64,000 nucleotides of DNA, from positions 88,284-152,283 of the forward strand of contig SGPL01000007.1 of NCBI GenBank assembly GCA_004802705.1, read 5' to 3'. Made by a program: the position numbers and the translations under genes. The notes beneath the pieces are model-generated. The model did not search any database, was not told the origin of the DNA, and worked only from the letters and a program-made list of their open reading frames with translations. This document shows, piece by piece, positions 1-10,789 of this stretch (position 1 is its first letter; each line of letters opens with the position of its first letter). This DNA is from Bondarzewia mesenterica (lineage: Eukaryota; Basidiomycota; Agaricomycetes; Russulales; Bondarzewiaceae).

Positions 1-600
1 CCTCCTGGCTAACAGAATTAAAATAAGCCTTGACAAACGCGTCCGCGTTTGTTTCCTGAGGCTTCTTGAATTTTCCGGCCATGATACCAGCGTTATTGAA
101 GAGCACGGTGACGTGCTTCTCGCGCTTCGCGACCTCCCCCGCAAGACGCGTTGCCTCGGACTTGCAACACAATTAAAACGAGTGCAATCGCAGACATACG
201 CGAGCTATGCACTCACCTTGGATCGAACATCCCCTTGAAGACCATGGAGTTTGCCTCTCCCTGGAGTCTTCTCAGCTACGTCATTGTATGCCTTTGCTAT
301 CCTGAGGCAATAACTTAATGAATTCTCGCATCCACTGTTGTTCACGTCCGAAGATCACCTGTCCAGGTCCTCTTGCTTCGGCCCAATGATGTACACAGTT
401 GCACCATTAGCGACCAAGGTCGTACTGATCATTAGACCAATTCCCTGACATTGTGACATTCCGAAAAATTGGTCAGTTGCGAAGCAAAACGAAATCAATT
501 TGGGCAAACACACCGTCCCCCCTCCGGTGACAACAGCGACAACTCCGCGCAAGTCAAAGATATTGCTCGCAGAAAGACGATCAAGGATAACGTCCGCCAT
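1..600 (-). CDS. Short-chain dehydrogenase/reductase, tandem copy 1 (3' end outside window)
   Basis: NAD(P)-dependent oxidoreductase of the classical SDR fold; substrate unknown. The ATG is the complement of 598-600. Exon 1 ends near 514 and is spliced to an exon starting at the complement of about 453, which rebuilds the cofactor motif TGGGTGIG. A further splice near 355 joins LDR to IAKAYND. The last visible exon carries the NNAG motif (LFNNAGIM), and the catalytic Tyr/Lys part lies beyond the left edge. It is about as similar to the gene at 1120-2537 as expected for a recent paralog: the N-terminal 30 residues and the GPKQEDLDR segment nearly match and the intron positions agree. A TATA box lies about 70 bp upstream. 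The family is certain; the reaction is not. Confidence 0.85.
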
Positions 601-1119
601 GATGCTAGTTCAGAGGTCCACTGAGCTAAGAGGAGGAAACAAAAGAATCTGGAATGTGAGCCATAAGGTTATATAGAAGTCGTTGGCAAGCCATGACGTC
701 GATACTATTCACTCGCGCTTCTGTGTGTTACCTTTTGTGAAGTGCAGAATGGCCGTTCTCACGTACCCACATTGTCCCGTCCGCTAACATGCTGAGTCGA
801 TGTCCTCTAGACACGAAGACCATTTGACTAGGTGTGGGCGGTAACGGATCTGATTCCGGGGCCTTAGGCCGTTCTAGTATCAAACAGTGACACAAAACAA
901 TTGGCTCTCGGGTATTCGTTTCTCCACAGGAGTTCGCCTGTAGTCGCCCAGACATACGTTAGGTATACCGCATCTCGGTTGCTCTTGAAGTGTCCAAGCC
1001 CCGTTATGCATCATGTTTTCCTTTGTGAGCACGAAAGCGATACTATTCAGCATACAAGAAACAGTGACTATCTCCAAACTTGTCAAGCTCCCCAAGGGGG
1101 CAGATGCTCGAGTCCTTCT
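601..1119. other. Spacer between tandem SDR genes
   Basis: Intergenic region holding the 5' leader and TATA box of SDR copy 1 and the 3' end of SDR copy 2. Open frames here are short and show no recognisable protein. Confidence 0.6.
669..675 (-). promoter_or_regulatory. Candidate TATA box of SDR copy 1
   Basis: On the minus strand this reads CTATATAA, about 70 bp upstream of the ATG at 600. Spacing and orientation fit a core promoter for the first SDR gene. This is a motif match only. Confidence 0.45.
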
Positions 1120-2537
1120 TCACCAAGAAGAGGGAATCTTGAGGAAGCTCTGGAAAGAATGCAGATGGTAAAATGTCAGTTCTTACCACCTAGACTGTAT
1201 GACACTTACCCCTCCATCTATGAGCACCGTCTCTCCTGCGAATTGGACGTTGATTAGCATTATTATGATTATTGCTCTGAAGGAAACAAATAATCTGCAG
1301 GAACGACGGCTTACCGTTGATGTACCAATTTGCAATGAGCATGAGTGCCAAGGTCCCGATGTCCTTGTTCGTGCCTCCGGTAGGGACGGTTGGTATCTCG
1401 AATGGAGATTCGGTGATTCTCTTAGATTGTCCAAGAGCATTCATAGTCCCAGGGGCAGTCAACTTAGATAGACAGCCAGATTAGTAGCCACCAGAAGTGA
1501 GAACTGAACCAAAAACGATGTGAATACCTCGGTATCAAATAGGCCTGCCAAGGAATGATATATGTCGATATGCAGGAGGATGATAGTTCATCTAACGCAC
1601 AGACATACCTGGTGCTATTCCATTAACTCTGATGCCGAGCGGGAGAAGTTCATGAGCAAGAGTGGAGGTTGCATGTCCAATAGCCGATTTCGAGAAAATG
1701 TACGGGAACGAGTGTCCCCCCGTATTAGGATCCTGAGGACAAATCGGAATGACCAAATGAGACCGGCTCGCGGAGAAGTAGAAAACAAACCTTGGTCCAT
1801 CCATTCATACTGCTCGTCATGATTACCTGCGGCACGAACTTCTTGGCCAACTCGCCGTTGCTCTTCCACTTTTCCAACAGCGGGAGGAAAGCGAATGTTA
1901 ACCAGTATGGGCCTACTGAATTGGTGTTTATCGTGTCGTTGAAGTCTTCTTGTGTTATAGGATCGAAGTACGCTTCAACAAAAGATTCTGCCGACACTGC
2001 CGTGGGCTGCTTGGCTATCCCCCTTCCAATTCCTGCATTGTTGAATAAGACCGTAACGTGCCCAGCGCGTCTATCAATCTCTTCTGCAAGCCGTTTCGCT
2101 TCGGACTATTTGCACGCCAGGTTCAGCAGTCTCGAAGTAAAAGTGAAGCGCTGCACTTGACTGACTTTGCTCCTGATATCCCCTTGAATTCCATGGATTC
2201 TCCCTTTCTTACCTGTGAGCTCAGCTCCATCGTTGTATACCTTTGCAATGCTGAGCAGAGCAGAGTTTAGTACTGCCAGTGCAAGATAATAACAGACATG
2301 CTTACCGATCTAAGTCCTCTTGCTTTGGACCAATGATATAGACAGTAGCGCCGTTGGCAAGCAACGTCGTACTTATCATCAAGCCAATACCCTAGAAAAA
2401 GTATCCGTGACTATAGGACCAGTCCGCCATGCGAGAAATGTCGTAGCTACCGTTCCTCCCCCAGTGACTACTGCGACAACGCCGCTTAGGTCAAAGAGAT
2501 TGTTTGCAGAGAAATTGTTGAGAATGGTATCAGCCAT
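1120..2537 (-). CDS. Short-chain dehydrogenase/reductase, tandem copy 2 (complete)
   Basis: Complete SDR-family NAD(P)-dependent oxidoreductase with about seven short introns; substrate unknown. The start is the ATG complementary to 2535-2537 (MADTILNNFSANN). In order the spliced protein has TGGGTGIG (cofactor binding), GPKQEDLDR, LFNNAGIGRG, TSSMNGWTK (catalytic Ser), and FPYIFSKSAIGHA, which supplies the YxxxK catalytic pair. The end reads INGETVLIDGG. The preferred last splice (donor GTAAGT near 1208, acceptor near 1149) gives the end SFLKIPSSW and stop 1120-1122. A neighbouring paralog lies at 1-600 on the same strand. The final splice phase is the least certain point. Confidence 0.88.
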
Positions 2538-2580
2538 GGCAGACACACTGAAGGAAGAGCTCAGATGCATGCGCACACCT

Positions 2581-2588
2581 CTTTTATA
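2581..2588 (-). promoter_or_regulatory. Candidate TATA box of SDR copy 2
   Basis: On the minus strand this reads TATAAAAG, about 45 bp upstream of the ATG at 2537, a good match to the consensus with plausible spacing. Confidence 0.5.
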
Positions 2589-2599
2589 GCCCCCTGCTT

Positions 2600-3822
2600 C
2601 CATATCGCATCATTATAGGAGAGAAAGCCTCAAAGCATGGTAGGCTAAGTGCGCCTTGGGGCCGCGTCAGACCATCAGCCGACAGCATTCGTAAAGCCAA
2701 GAGCTCAAGAAGACCTCTGCTTTGTGTCACAGACAATGAATCTAGAATGCCCGTAGGTGAGTAATTGCTCGAGACCACGAGCACCTGATAGTACCGCCTG
2801 ATTTTATTCATTGAGATGTCCTCGACGGCTGGCATTGCTGCGCCGACCGTCTTGTCGACGGTCTGAGGCGCGCATGTCTGTTTGCCAACGCTAGTGTGTC
2901 CTTTCGCCTCTCGCGTTCCGGGCTGTGTGCCGTCGATGATCAACAAACATTCGAATTCGCGTGGCACCGCCGCCCAATACTGTATGTGCCCATCCAATTA
3001 TATCCTCATCTGGCTCACGTGCTCATCCCTTCTCTAGATCAGCATCCCCATCCCGCCACAGCAGGTGCAACGTCCATATCGCTATCAACACATCCTCGTC
3101 GACATCGGCAGGGAACACATTGTCGGGCATGCATAGTCTTAACGGCGATGGAGAACTGTCATGAGTGATCATTGATATTGAGCGCTTGAGCGTTCAGATT
3201 AACGCGACACTGCCATGCCCATCCTCATCTGGCTCACGCATTACCCACCATACTTTCTTTAGATCACTTTGTCCCTATGCACGTGGGCATCCAGTCTTCC
3301 AGGACATGTTTTCATTTATCGAACGTTCTGCCAGCGTGTGGTTGTAATCTGAATTGCTCTGTCTTTCTTTGATTCGCAAGGTACGTACCTTCGATACTGC
3401 CTCTCGACTACCTGAACTGAGATGCGGATCAGATGAGGATGTAGAGTCCAATCCACCGATCCTCTTATCTGCACAATGCCAGGGCCCCTTCCTTTCCCCT
3501 CCTCCCTCCAAGGACTCAATGCCAGACCACAATACAGGCCAGCATTCGGAGGTTCGTATTTATGTCGTTGACCTCTCTCTTTGCTCATTTTATTATCAAG
3601 TACCCTTTCTTCTCCTCTTATTTCACGCAGACCGCTGATGCTCACCTCATTTGCAGTTATACGTGAATATCCGTAAATGAAAGAAACCGCTTTACTTTCG
3701 AATGCGGATCTGCAAGGGGATTCCTTGTAAGTTTTAGTCCGTAATAATTTGCCGGCGACAGGAAACACTTCTTGTGAGATAATGATACAAATAGCCGCCA
3801 AAGTACAGATTTCAACTTGTCA
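2600..3822. other. Intergenic region
   Basis: No gene recognised. Open frames on both strands (the longest runs through 3316-3801 on minus) have low-complexity or unconserved-looking translations. An 18-bp direct repeat (ATCCTCATCTGGCTCACG) occurs at 3002-3019 and 3221-3238, each followed about 15-25 nt later by TAGATCA. Confidence 0.5.
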
Positions 3823-5150
3823 CTAATTGCAATCGGGGAACCCGAGGTTGCCCCAGCCAGCCCAATCTGGGCTGCAAACGCGGAAGTGATGCGACTTGTC
3901 GATCTCCCTCAGCTCCTTGATTTCATCATCCGTGAGATCGATGATCGTCTTGTTAGCTGAGTAAAATTGCCTGCGATGTGAGAAGCAGAAATTAAGGAGG
4001 ATAGTCTGCACTCACCAACAATACGTTCCGGCTTAACAGACTTTGCGAGGACTGTGGAGAACGGAAAAGAGTAAGAAAAATTAGGACTTGAATGGGATGC
4101 AACATTCGAAAAAGCGTACCGACAACATTGGGCGTGTTGGCTTGGAGAGAGACCAAGACGTTTGCAGGGGAAACGCCATGCTTTTCCGCAATACCTAGAA
4201 CGATCTTGTTGGTAAGAAGAGGAGAGTCGTTCGAGCCAAGGGGAGAGTAAGCGGTGACGACGATGCCCTTTGCAGCACAGGCCTCGAGGATGTCGTCCTG
4301 CCAGCATGATCTACACAGACAAATAAATAGGCTCAAGGTCCAATGGAGGATGAAGGTGGTGAACTTACGGGTGACGCTCGATCTGGTTGACAGCAGGGAT
4401 GACTGTCGCCTCTTTGAGGAGCGCATCGAGGAATTTGACAGAAACGTTCGAAACACCTGTAGTGTGGATTTCACAGCATTTGCATTGAGCAGCTTCAGCA
4501 ATTGTCATTGCATACGCACCAATAGCCCTCAGCTTTTCGGGGTGGGCCTTGTACAACCTCTCCATCTCCTTCCAGGTGTCAATCCAGTTGACGGACTTGT
4601 CAGCCCCCCGCAAATCCTGAGTCATCGGTGCGGGCCAGTGCATCAGCCCTGATTTCTGTGTGAGCGCTGAATCTCATTCCACTTGCGATGGGATGAACTG
4701 TGTCGGAACGTACAGAGGTCCAAATAATCCGTGCCGAGCTTCTGAAGTGAAGACTCGAGTGCGTCGGCAACACGTTTGTGGTCATTGTTATTGAGCTTCG
4801 TGGTGAGGAATATGCTGGGACGGGGAACGCCCGACGCCTTGATACCCTGTCCAACTTCAGCTTCGTTGCCTACCAGACCATTGTTCGTGAGCGCGAGAGA
4901 CCAAGAAAAATGATACCCACGCACCATAAGCAGCAGCTGTATCGACGTGGGTGTAGCCATTTTTCAAAGCGTGCTCAACGGCAAGCTCGACAGCTCCTGG
5001 CTCGGACTTCCAAGTTCCTGTTCATGCGTCCCATCAGTTCTCCAACTCCTACACAACAGTCGGTCAGACGCGACCGCACTAACCAAAACCGAGGGCGGGT
5101 ATTTCAGCCCCAGTATTCAACGTCAACTTTGTGACTTTGGAAGCAGGCAT
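3823..5150 (-). CDS. Aldo-keto reductase (NADP-dependent)
   Basis: Monomeric (beta/alpha)8 NADPH oxidoreductase of the AKR family, resembling fungal glycerol dehydrogenase/GCY1-type enzymes that interconvert aldehydes or ketones and alcohols. The start is the ATG complementary to 5148-5150 (MPASKVTKLTLNTG). Spliced exons show GYTHVDTAAAYG (catalytic Asp and Tyr), FLTTKLNNNDH (catalytic Lys), GLMHWPAP (catalytic His), then IPAVNQIERHP and VVTAYSPLGSND, both family-typical. The C-terminal exon follows an acceptor near 3963, giving PERIVANKTIIDLTDD, and ends in LGFPDCN with stop 3823-3825. The full catalytic tetrad is present and no frame break is needed. It lies between the SDR pair and a flavin oxidoreductase, all on the minus strand. 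Confidence 0.9.
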
Positions 5151-5608
5151 GTCAGATGTACGGTGGGGGAGAGGGAGAGAGATAGCACGGGGTGAAGGTC
5201 ATTCTGCCAATTCACTGGTGACTCCATATGTAAGTACGATATCTATACGCGGAAACAGGGGGCCGCCGGTATCGATGCCTGCAATGATAATCTCCGTGTC
5301 TTCAATGTGAACCCAAGTCCAACTACGGTTTTACCGGCATCCGATTCAACAGTAGAATTCGTGAGTAAAAAAGCAGCATGGATGTGGCCTCATATACTTA
5401 CTGTGTGTTTCTCACTCTGGTCGGAATACTGCTGAGAACGATGCCCTATGTAACGCGCGCCCCTCTGGCAATCGAGTTGCTAGAGAACTTGAAGGACAAT
5501 ATAGAAAGACCAAGGCCTATGGTACATATGGGTTGATTGCGCGGTGCGGCACAGAAGAACGTCCGGAACGTCCGCTCCCCGCGACGGAAAGCGGCCCGGT
5601 ACCCCAGA
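5151..5608. other. Spacer between flavin oxidoreductase 3' end and aldo-keto reductase 5' end
   Basis: About 460 bp with the upstream region of the aldo-keto reductase. No clear TATA box or coding exon is seen. Confidence 0.5.
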
Positions 5609-7402
5609 TTACCAGACCCACATCCATATGGTCGCGCAATTGAAGATCGCAATGACACAAAGTATAACCCCCAACTCCCTTGCCCACATCCCGGTAATAG
5701 CACGCATTCCGCCCACGTTCATATCTATGCTCTTCCCTCTGGCCAACCTGCCTATCATGACCACATACCAAGCCATCCTCACCCCCGCACCTATCAATCT
5801 CGGAAGCGGGAGAAAGCCAATGAGGGAAAGAAGGCGATGCAATTTCCGGGCGAATGGCGTGTCCGGATAGGTCAGGTCCGGAGGAACCGGGAAAATTCTG
5901 GTATCTGAGGCCATGCTGTCAATCCCACCTGCTGCTAGTAGTCGAGGAAGATCGTGACAAAGAACACTGCCTCGACCAATACCAAGGATATCTGCGTGTT
6001 CATGTATAAGGGCTGTATTAAGAACCTCGGCGGATCGAAGGCCACCCGTGAGAAGCACGAGAGGAGGCTGAACAGGAGCAGAAAGCTCATGGATAGCAGA
6101 ACGCGCTAGACGGGCGAATCGCGAGAAAAAAGCCTGGCGTGATGTAGCCATGAAGTCTATTTGTCACATTAAATTGGCCTGATGTCAGTACTAGGCAGCG
6201 ACAATGCTCACCGGGACTTTCGTAATCGCCGCCACTAATTTCGATGAAATCAAACATGTTCCAACTGGCAATCTCAGTGACATGAGCAAGTGCTCGCTGT
6301 TCGACATCGGGCCCATGCTCTGCCCCTTGCAAAGGTGAATTTGCGTCCATGTAATCAGCAGAATTAACCTTAACGCCAAGGGCAAAGTGCGGAGGAACGA
6401 CTGCTCTGATCGAAGACGCAATACGATGGAGCAGACGGAGAGGGCTGGTCCGCGCGGAGTACTCGTCAACACGACGGTTACTCTGTATCGAGTCTGATGA
6501 CCGACACTAAATATAATCAGACGAAGCTGCGCACCTTTGACGAGATGAACTGAGCAATTAAATCTACATTCTTCACTCACGGTCAGCCCTCCCAGATGAA
6601 ATGGACTAATTTGTCACTCACATCCATGCGAGGCATGCAGCTCAATACCATCAAAGCCACTCTCCCAAGCCACTCTTGCCCCTCGAACGAATTGGTCCAC
6701 AACCTCGTCTATGTCGCCCGCAGTCATTTCGCGAGGGGTTTGAAAGGCAAAACGATAGACGAGACGAGAAACCCAGCCGGCCTCTTCCACTTTCGATGTG
6801 CCTTGGGATTCTGATGATGGTTTCACATGTTGACCAAGAGCTACGGGGCTTGGTGCCATGGCTGGCACAAATGGTAGGCGACCACCTAGGACGGAGGGTG
6901 ATTGACGGCCTGCATGCGATAGTTGCATGATGATTAATGGTCTCAGCGACTCTTTCGAAGAGCCTGACTGAGCAGTATCCGACGCATCGCGACTGGCATC
7001 AACAAGCTGCTTGAATGGTTGCAAAGCCTCCTCTGAGAGTGTCCGCGGTACGACCATGTCTCGACCTAACGTCAGATGCTCATCGGACACTTGGACATTG
7101 CCAGTGATTATCATCCCCCACCCCCCCCCTGGCCCATTTGGAGTACAAAGAAAAATGAGACTGGTTTGGAGGTCCGCCAAAGAGGGATGCAAGATGCTCA
7201 TACATGGCAACTTTGACTAGGCGGTTTGGCATTGTCGCGCCCGAAGGCAGAGAGACGGGAGTAAAGACTGACGAACAGTCATGAGCTGGGCGCTGCAAAG
7301 CTGTTTCATCTAAACACCTGGTTACGGCTGATGAAACTGTAAGAATATATATCTACGAGCCTGGTATACAAATGACGGATACCCACCTTGTGTGTCGGTC
7401 AT
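5609..7402 (-). CDS. Old yellow enzyme-type NADH:flavin oxidoreductase (frame break at a homopolymer)
   Basis: FMN-dependent ene-reductase family protein (OYE/NADH oxidase fold); natural substrate unknown. The best start is the ATG complementary to 7400-7402 (MTDTQ), spliced across an intron ending near 7352 into [11 protein letters not shown]. Motifs follow in order: [101 protein letters not shown] and [15 protein letters not shown]. The C-terminus has hydrophobic stretches and stops at 5609-5611. Between WARGG and WGMI the frame shifts by one base inside nine consecutive Gs (complement of 7121-7129); eight Gs would keep the frame. All flanking family motifs are intact, so the break may be a consensus error. 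Confidence 0.85.
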
Positions 7403-7567
7403 GTCCGGCGGCAAGTAGCACCTGGCACACTGAGGAAAACTGTCTGCCTCTGTTTCCGACAAGCCCGCGGTACCCGTGTGTGGAAGAAACAAGTGAGGTG
7501 GCTCAGCCGATTCACAGGAATGAACGTTGAACCTGCGAGCGCTCAGCGCTTAAATCTTCCCGAGTCC

Positions 7568-7597
7568 GTTGAGCGAGGTTGAGCAGGGTTGAGCATT
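7568..7597. repeat. Three tandem 10-bp units (GTTGAGCNNN)
   Basis: The heptamer GTTGAGC occurs three times in succession with 10-bp spacing, about 170-190 bp upstream of the flavin oxidoreductase ATG. One unit per helical turn would suit cooperative factor binding, but function is unknown. Confidence 0.55.
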
Positions 7598-7605
7598 CCT
7601 GCAGG

Positions 7606-7628
7606 TTGACGTGACGTCTCGTGACGTA
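7606..7628. promoter_or_regulatory. Cluster of TGACGT (CRE/bZIP-like) motifs
   Basis: Overlapping TGACGTGACGTC is followed by TGACGTA within about 20 bp, around 205-225 bp upstream of the flavin oxidoreductase. TGACGT is the core recognised by ATF/CREB-type bZIP factors, often stress regulators in fungi. The regulatory role is inferred from motif and position only. Confidence 0.35.
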
Positions 7629-8284
7629 TGTAACGCAACCCAGCGTTTCCAAACCTTTCCAAACGTCTCCGATGAAAAATCCCTCCGGCACCACTGGAGC
7701 TCACGGAGTCAATGACTACCAACTTCTTTCCACCAGCTCACCAAGTCAGCCGGGGCCGACTAAGTTGTGAGCGTTCTGAGTGAGCCTGTTCAGTGAAAGG
7801 TATAACTCCATCAATTTCCCTCAAAATTCACCGACTATTCACTGTCACTTTCATTGGCAGCATTGCACCGTGTCGTGGTCATGCACGCCCACATTTCTAT
7901 CTCGTGGCCCAAGTCATGAGTTGGGCGAGCAAGATAGCAGACTACTCGACAACTTCATGGACTGATTAAAATGTGTCTATTTATAGATTTTCACAACCGC
8001 TGAGGCTAGTGTGCTGCTCATTTCGCTCGACTTCTTTATCTTTGGAGCAGTTGGAGCCTGTCAGTCATGATAAATATCTGCTCAGGGGCTTCCTGTCAGT
8101 CCTACGTATCCTACAGCGCTCAATGGCCGCTGTGCAGTCACAAAACATGCAGACAGACAGCGGTGCACATGTGGATAGTCGCATATTCTCCATCGACAGA
8201 GCACAGGATAGCGCAGCTACGCCGTTATTGGAACCCTTCTACCCTTCTGTGTCTTCTTCTCCACGAGGCATATTTACATTCAAC

Positions 8285-8317
8285 ATGTCGGCGAATGCAT
8301 TCAACCTGACAACTTAA
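8285..8317 (+). other. Short upstream ORF in the leader of the 7-TM gene
   Basis: ATG plus nine codons and TAA (MSANAFNLTT), ending 19 nt before the ATG at 8337. If the transcript starts upstream of it, it could dampen translation; the transcription start is not known. Confidence 0.35.
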
Positions 8318-8336
8318 AAGGGAGTCTTTGACAATC

Positions 8337-9470
8337 ATGTCTTCTCAGCCTTCATTCCCCATTGTTGAATTTTATCGCCAAGGCGTTCACAATCTCATCA
8401 TGTCTGGCAACACTAACGTCGTCAATTCATTCACCGGAGGATTGCCAACGGTGTCGCAAGACATGGCCCCCTCCTTGATCTTCCTCATCCTTTATACATT
8501 ATCCAGCGCTCTATGCATGTTCCGCCTACTCACGCAATATAGGAGACCCATACGTCTATTTCTTGTTCTCCTTCGCTTGCTAATATTCCAACTCGCTCGC
8601 TTCGTCACGTTCATCATGCGCATCCTGCTCGCCGAGAACTATACGAAGGTTCTCAACGGACAGGCATCTATTAATGAAGGCTTGATTATCGGCGAACAAG
8701 TTTTGCTTGGGATTGGTTTTCTCATACCAGTCTTTGTCCTGATCAGACTGGCAGGATACCATAGTGGTCGAAACAAGGGAGAGGATGTGCGGGGAAAGAA
8801 AAAGAGGGAAGCCACCTGGATTTTGGAGATCGCGCTCATTGTTGCAATGTACGTCCCTACCTTCAGAAATTTTACCCCGTTACTCATCAACAATCTTTGA
8901 AAAAAGAATCTTCGGGATCGTTGCCGGGACAAACACCTCTGGCGCCCTAAACAACCCATCAACAGCAAAAGAAGTTAAGACTGACAGGTAATCATTTTCT
9001 GCCCTGATTGAGCACGATCTGGACTTGATCATGGCACAACAGAATTGTATCGTCTGCCATCGCACTTGCAGTTCTTGCGGTGCTCTTCCTCTATTGCGTC
9101 TTCCTTGCGGCGCGCCCAAATTTTCCACGCTCAACGTCTCTCTGGATTGGTCTGACATCGGCATTACTGGTATGTCTCTGCGCCTTTTCCGAATCGATAA
9201 TTCCAATGCCCTAACGATGTACTGCAGATTGTCGTACCTGTATACCGTCTTCAGAACACTATCCACCATCCATTAGACGCTAGCTCTACAGAGAACAAGG
9301 CCAAGTTCTACATTCTTCAAATCACAGTGGAATGGCTCGTCGGCGCATCGATTTTGTCGGTGAACATCAAGGAGTGGTGTGGAATCGAAGATGACCGTTC
9401 TCGCTCCCCCTCGGAGGACATCACCCTACTGGGGCAAAAGCCGTACGTGACAGAGTCTGCCCGAGTATGA
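8337..9470 (+). CDS. Seven-transmembrane protein of unknown function
   Basis: Integral membrane protein, about 330 residues after removal of three introns (donor GTACGT near 8849, GTAATC near 8989, GTATGT near 9171). The ATG at 8337 opens MSSQPSFPIVEFYRQG. Seven hydrophobic segments are visible: around MAPSLIFLILYTLSSALC, LFLVLLRLLIFQLARF, EQVLLGIGFLIPVFVLI, LEIALIVAMIFGIVAG, SAIALAVLAVLFLYCV, LWIGLTSALLIVVPV and ILQITVEWLVGASIL. The C-terminus is acidic/Ser-rich (DDRSRSPSEDITLLG) and probably cytosolic; stop 9468-9470. The architecture resembles lineage-specific fungal 7-TM proteins of unknown role. No catalytic or ligand motif was recognised, so no function is assigned. Confidence 0.75.
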
Positions 9471-10116
9471 GACTCCTCCTTCCCACCCCTGTGCAACAAA
9501 TTCTTGTGATCATTGCTCCTAAAAAATGCATTCTATATCACCATGATCTTGGAAGAGTTGAAAGCGGGTGCAATGTCCGGTACACATTCGGGAACGACTT
9601 CTACCTGTATGTGAAGATGCTTTGTTGCTGTGCAGTCTCTGCATTTTTCCAACTCCGCGGCCTTCCCCTACTGAAGATCGCAGTTGAACTCATGCTCGGT
9701 TAGATGTTCCGTTCCTTCTCACAATACTCATCTCCGCTAACTAACCTTCGTTCAGCCAGTGTCTTTTCTTGACTACGGCGACTGTGATATATTCAAAATT
9801 CAAAGATTTGAAAGCAGTTCATACAACACACTGACCCGGAGGCACCACACGTTGCCGTCAGTGGGGGTTTCTGCAGTCTTGTCGAGATGTCAAACAGTTC
9901 AAGGTATACGTTGTCTAGTCTCTGCCTCGTGCAAGTCTCGACTATTCTTCCTACCGAAAGAATCCCAAAATAAAATACAGAGTGCATGACTGTTGGACCT
10001 CATGATTTGGACGCGGTCAGACCATGGCACCTAGAATCCGAAAAGCTTCCGAAACACAACCTTATTCACTCTGGAGGTGAAGTGAGATTCAAGAATGCTT
10101 TGCGTTTTAGTCTGAC
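9471..10116. other. Convergent intergenic region
   Basis: About 650 bp between the 3' ends of the 7-TM gene and the small basic-protein gene. Open frames are short and unconvincing. Confidence 0.5.
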
Positions 10117-10789
10117 CTACCTTCGTCCTGCAAACACTAGGGCGTCGTCTTCAGCGGCCAAGCCATAGACGTGAGTTCCTTGTGACATAAACTCCAGCTG
10201 CTGATGGAGTCCGGCAATAAGACGACGATGCCCATGCAATTGAACGCGGAAGTCGTCCCCATTCATGGTAGGGTGTTGAATATCAATGCGTGCCAGTGAA
10301 AGATGCTTGTTGAGAAGGTATTGGAGATTGTGGATGTATTGCGCGGACCAGTCTGATGGGTTTGACTTCTTCACTTCATCTTGAAGAGTAAGGCATCTTG
10401 ACATCAGTGATTCTTCCTGGGCTGCCATCACTGGCGTGCGCTCGGAATCTTGCTCGCTGCCGGTGCTCCTGCACACGATGCTGTTAGTGTAAGAACTGAA
10501 TGACCAATGCCAATATCAGCAAAATTCGGACGACCGATTAGCGAAGACGTACAGACGATTTTCTTTCTGCTTTTGACGGATCGACTTCTCTGCCGTTTCG
10601 CGGGCCTGCTTGGAGATCTTCCGCCGACCGATTTGACGTTTGACGGCATTATAACGGTGCTGATAATCCAATCTCTCCTTCCGATGACTATATCAGGTAA
10701 AAGAACGTTAGATGATTTACATGAGACGATCAATATGAACCTGATCAACGACGTGGCTGAGGCACGAACCGTTCGTAGTAAGAAGACAT
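10117..10789 (-). CDS. Small basic/charged protein, unrecognised (possible bZIP-like basic stretch)
   Basis: Two exons are well supported. One encodes a strongly basic helix-like stretch (KERLDYQHRYNAVKRQI then RRKISKQARETAEKSIR). It is joined by donor GTACGT and an acceptor ending GTGTGCAG to the second exon, whose continuation reads LSTGSEQDSERTPV, then SDWSAQYIHNLQYLLNKH and ends AAEDDALVFAGRR with stop 10117-10119. The 5' exon is uncertain: the best candidate starts at the ATG complementary to 10787-10789 (MSSYYER) with a weak GTTCGT donor. The basic segment loosely recalls a bZIP DNA-binding region, but no leucine heptads are obvious, so a nuclear role is only a guess. Confidence 0.5.

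Larger units (their letters stand above)
7403..8336. other. Divergent intergenic region
   Basis: Region between the flavin oxidoreductase (minus) and the 7-TM gene (plus). It contains a 10-bp tandem repeat, CRE-like TGACGT motifs and, near the right end, a 10-codon upstream ORF. No coding exon recognised. Confidence 0.5.

Noticed and set aside
1199..1471. Plus-strand open frames over the SDR gene
   Set aside because: Antisense shadows of the minus-strand SDR exons.
3316..3801. 161-codon minus-strand frame
   Set aside because: Begins without a convincing start context, shows no motif, and has random-looking composition in an intergenic region.
3963..4011. Apparent frame break in the aldo-keto reductase last exon
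   Set aside because: Using the acceptor TTTTACTCAG instead of the earlier ATCGCAG restores the phase and gives ERIVANKTIIDL, so no indel is needed.
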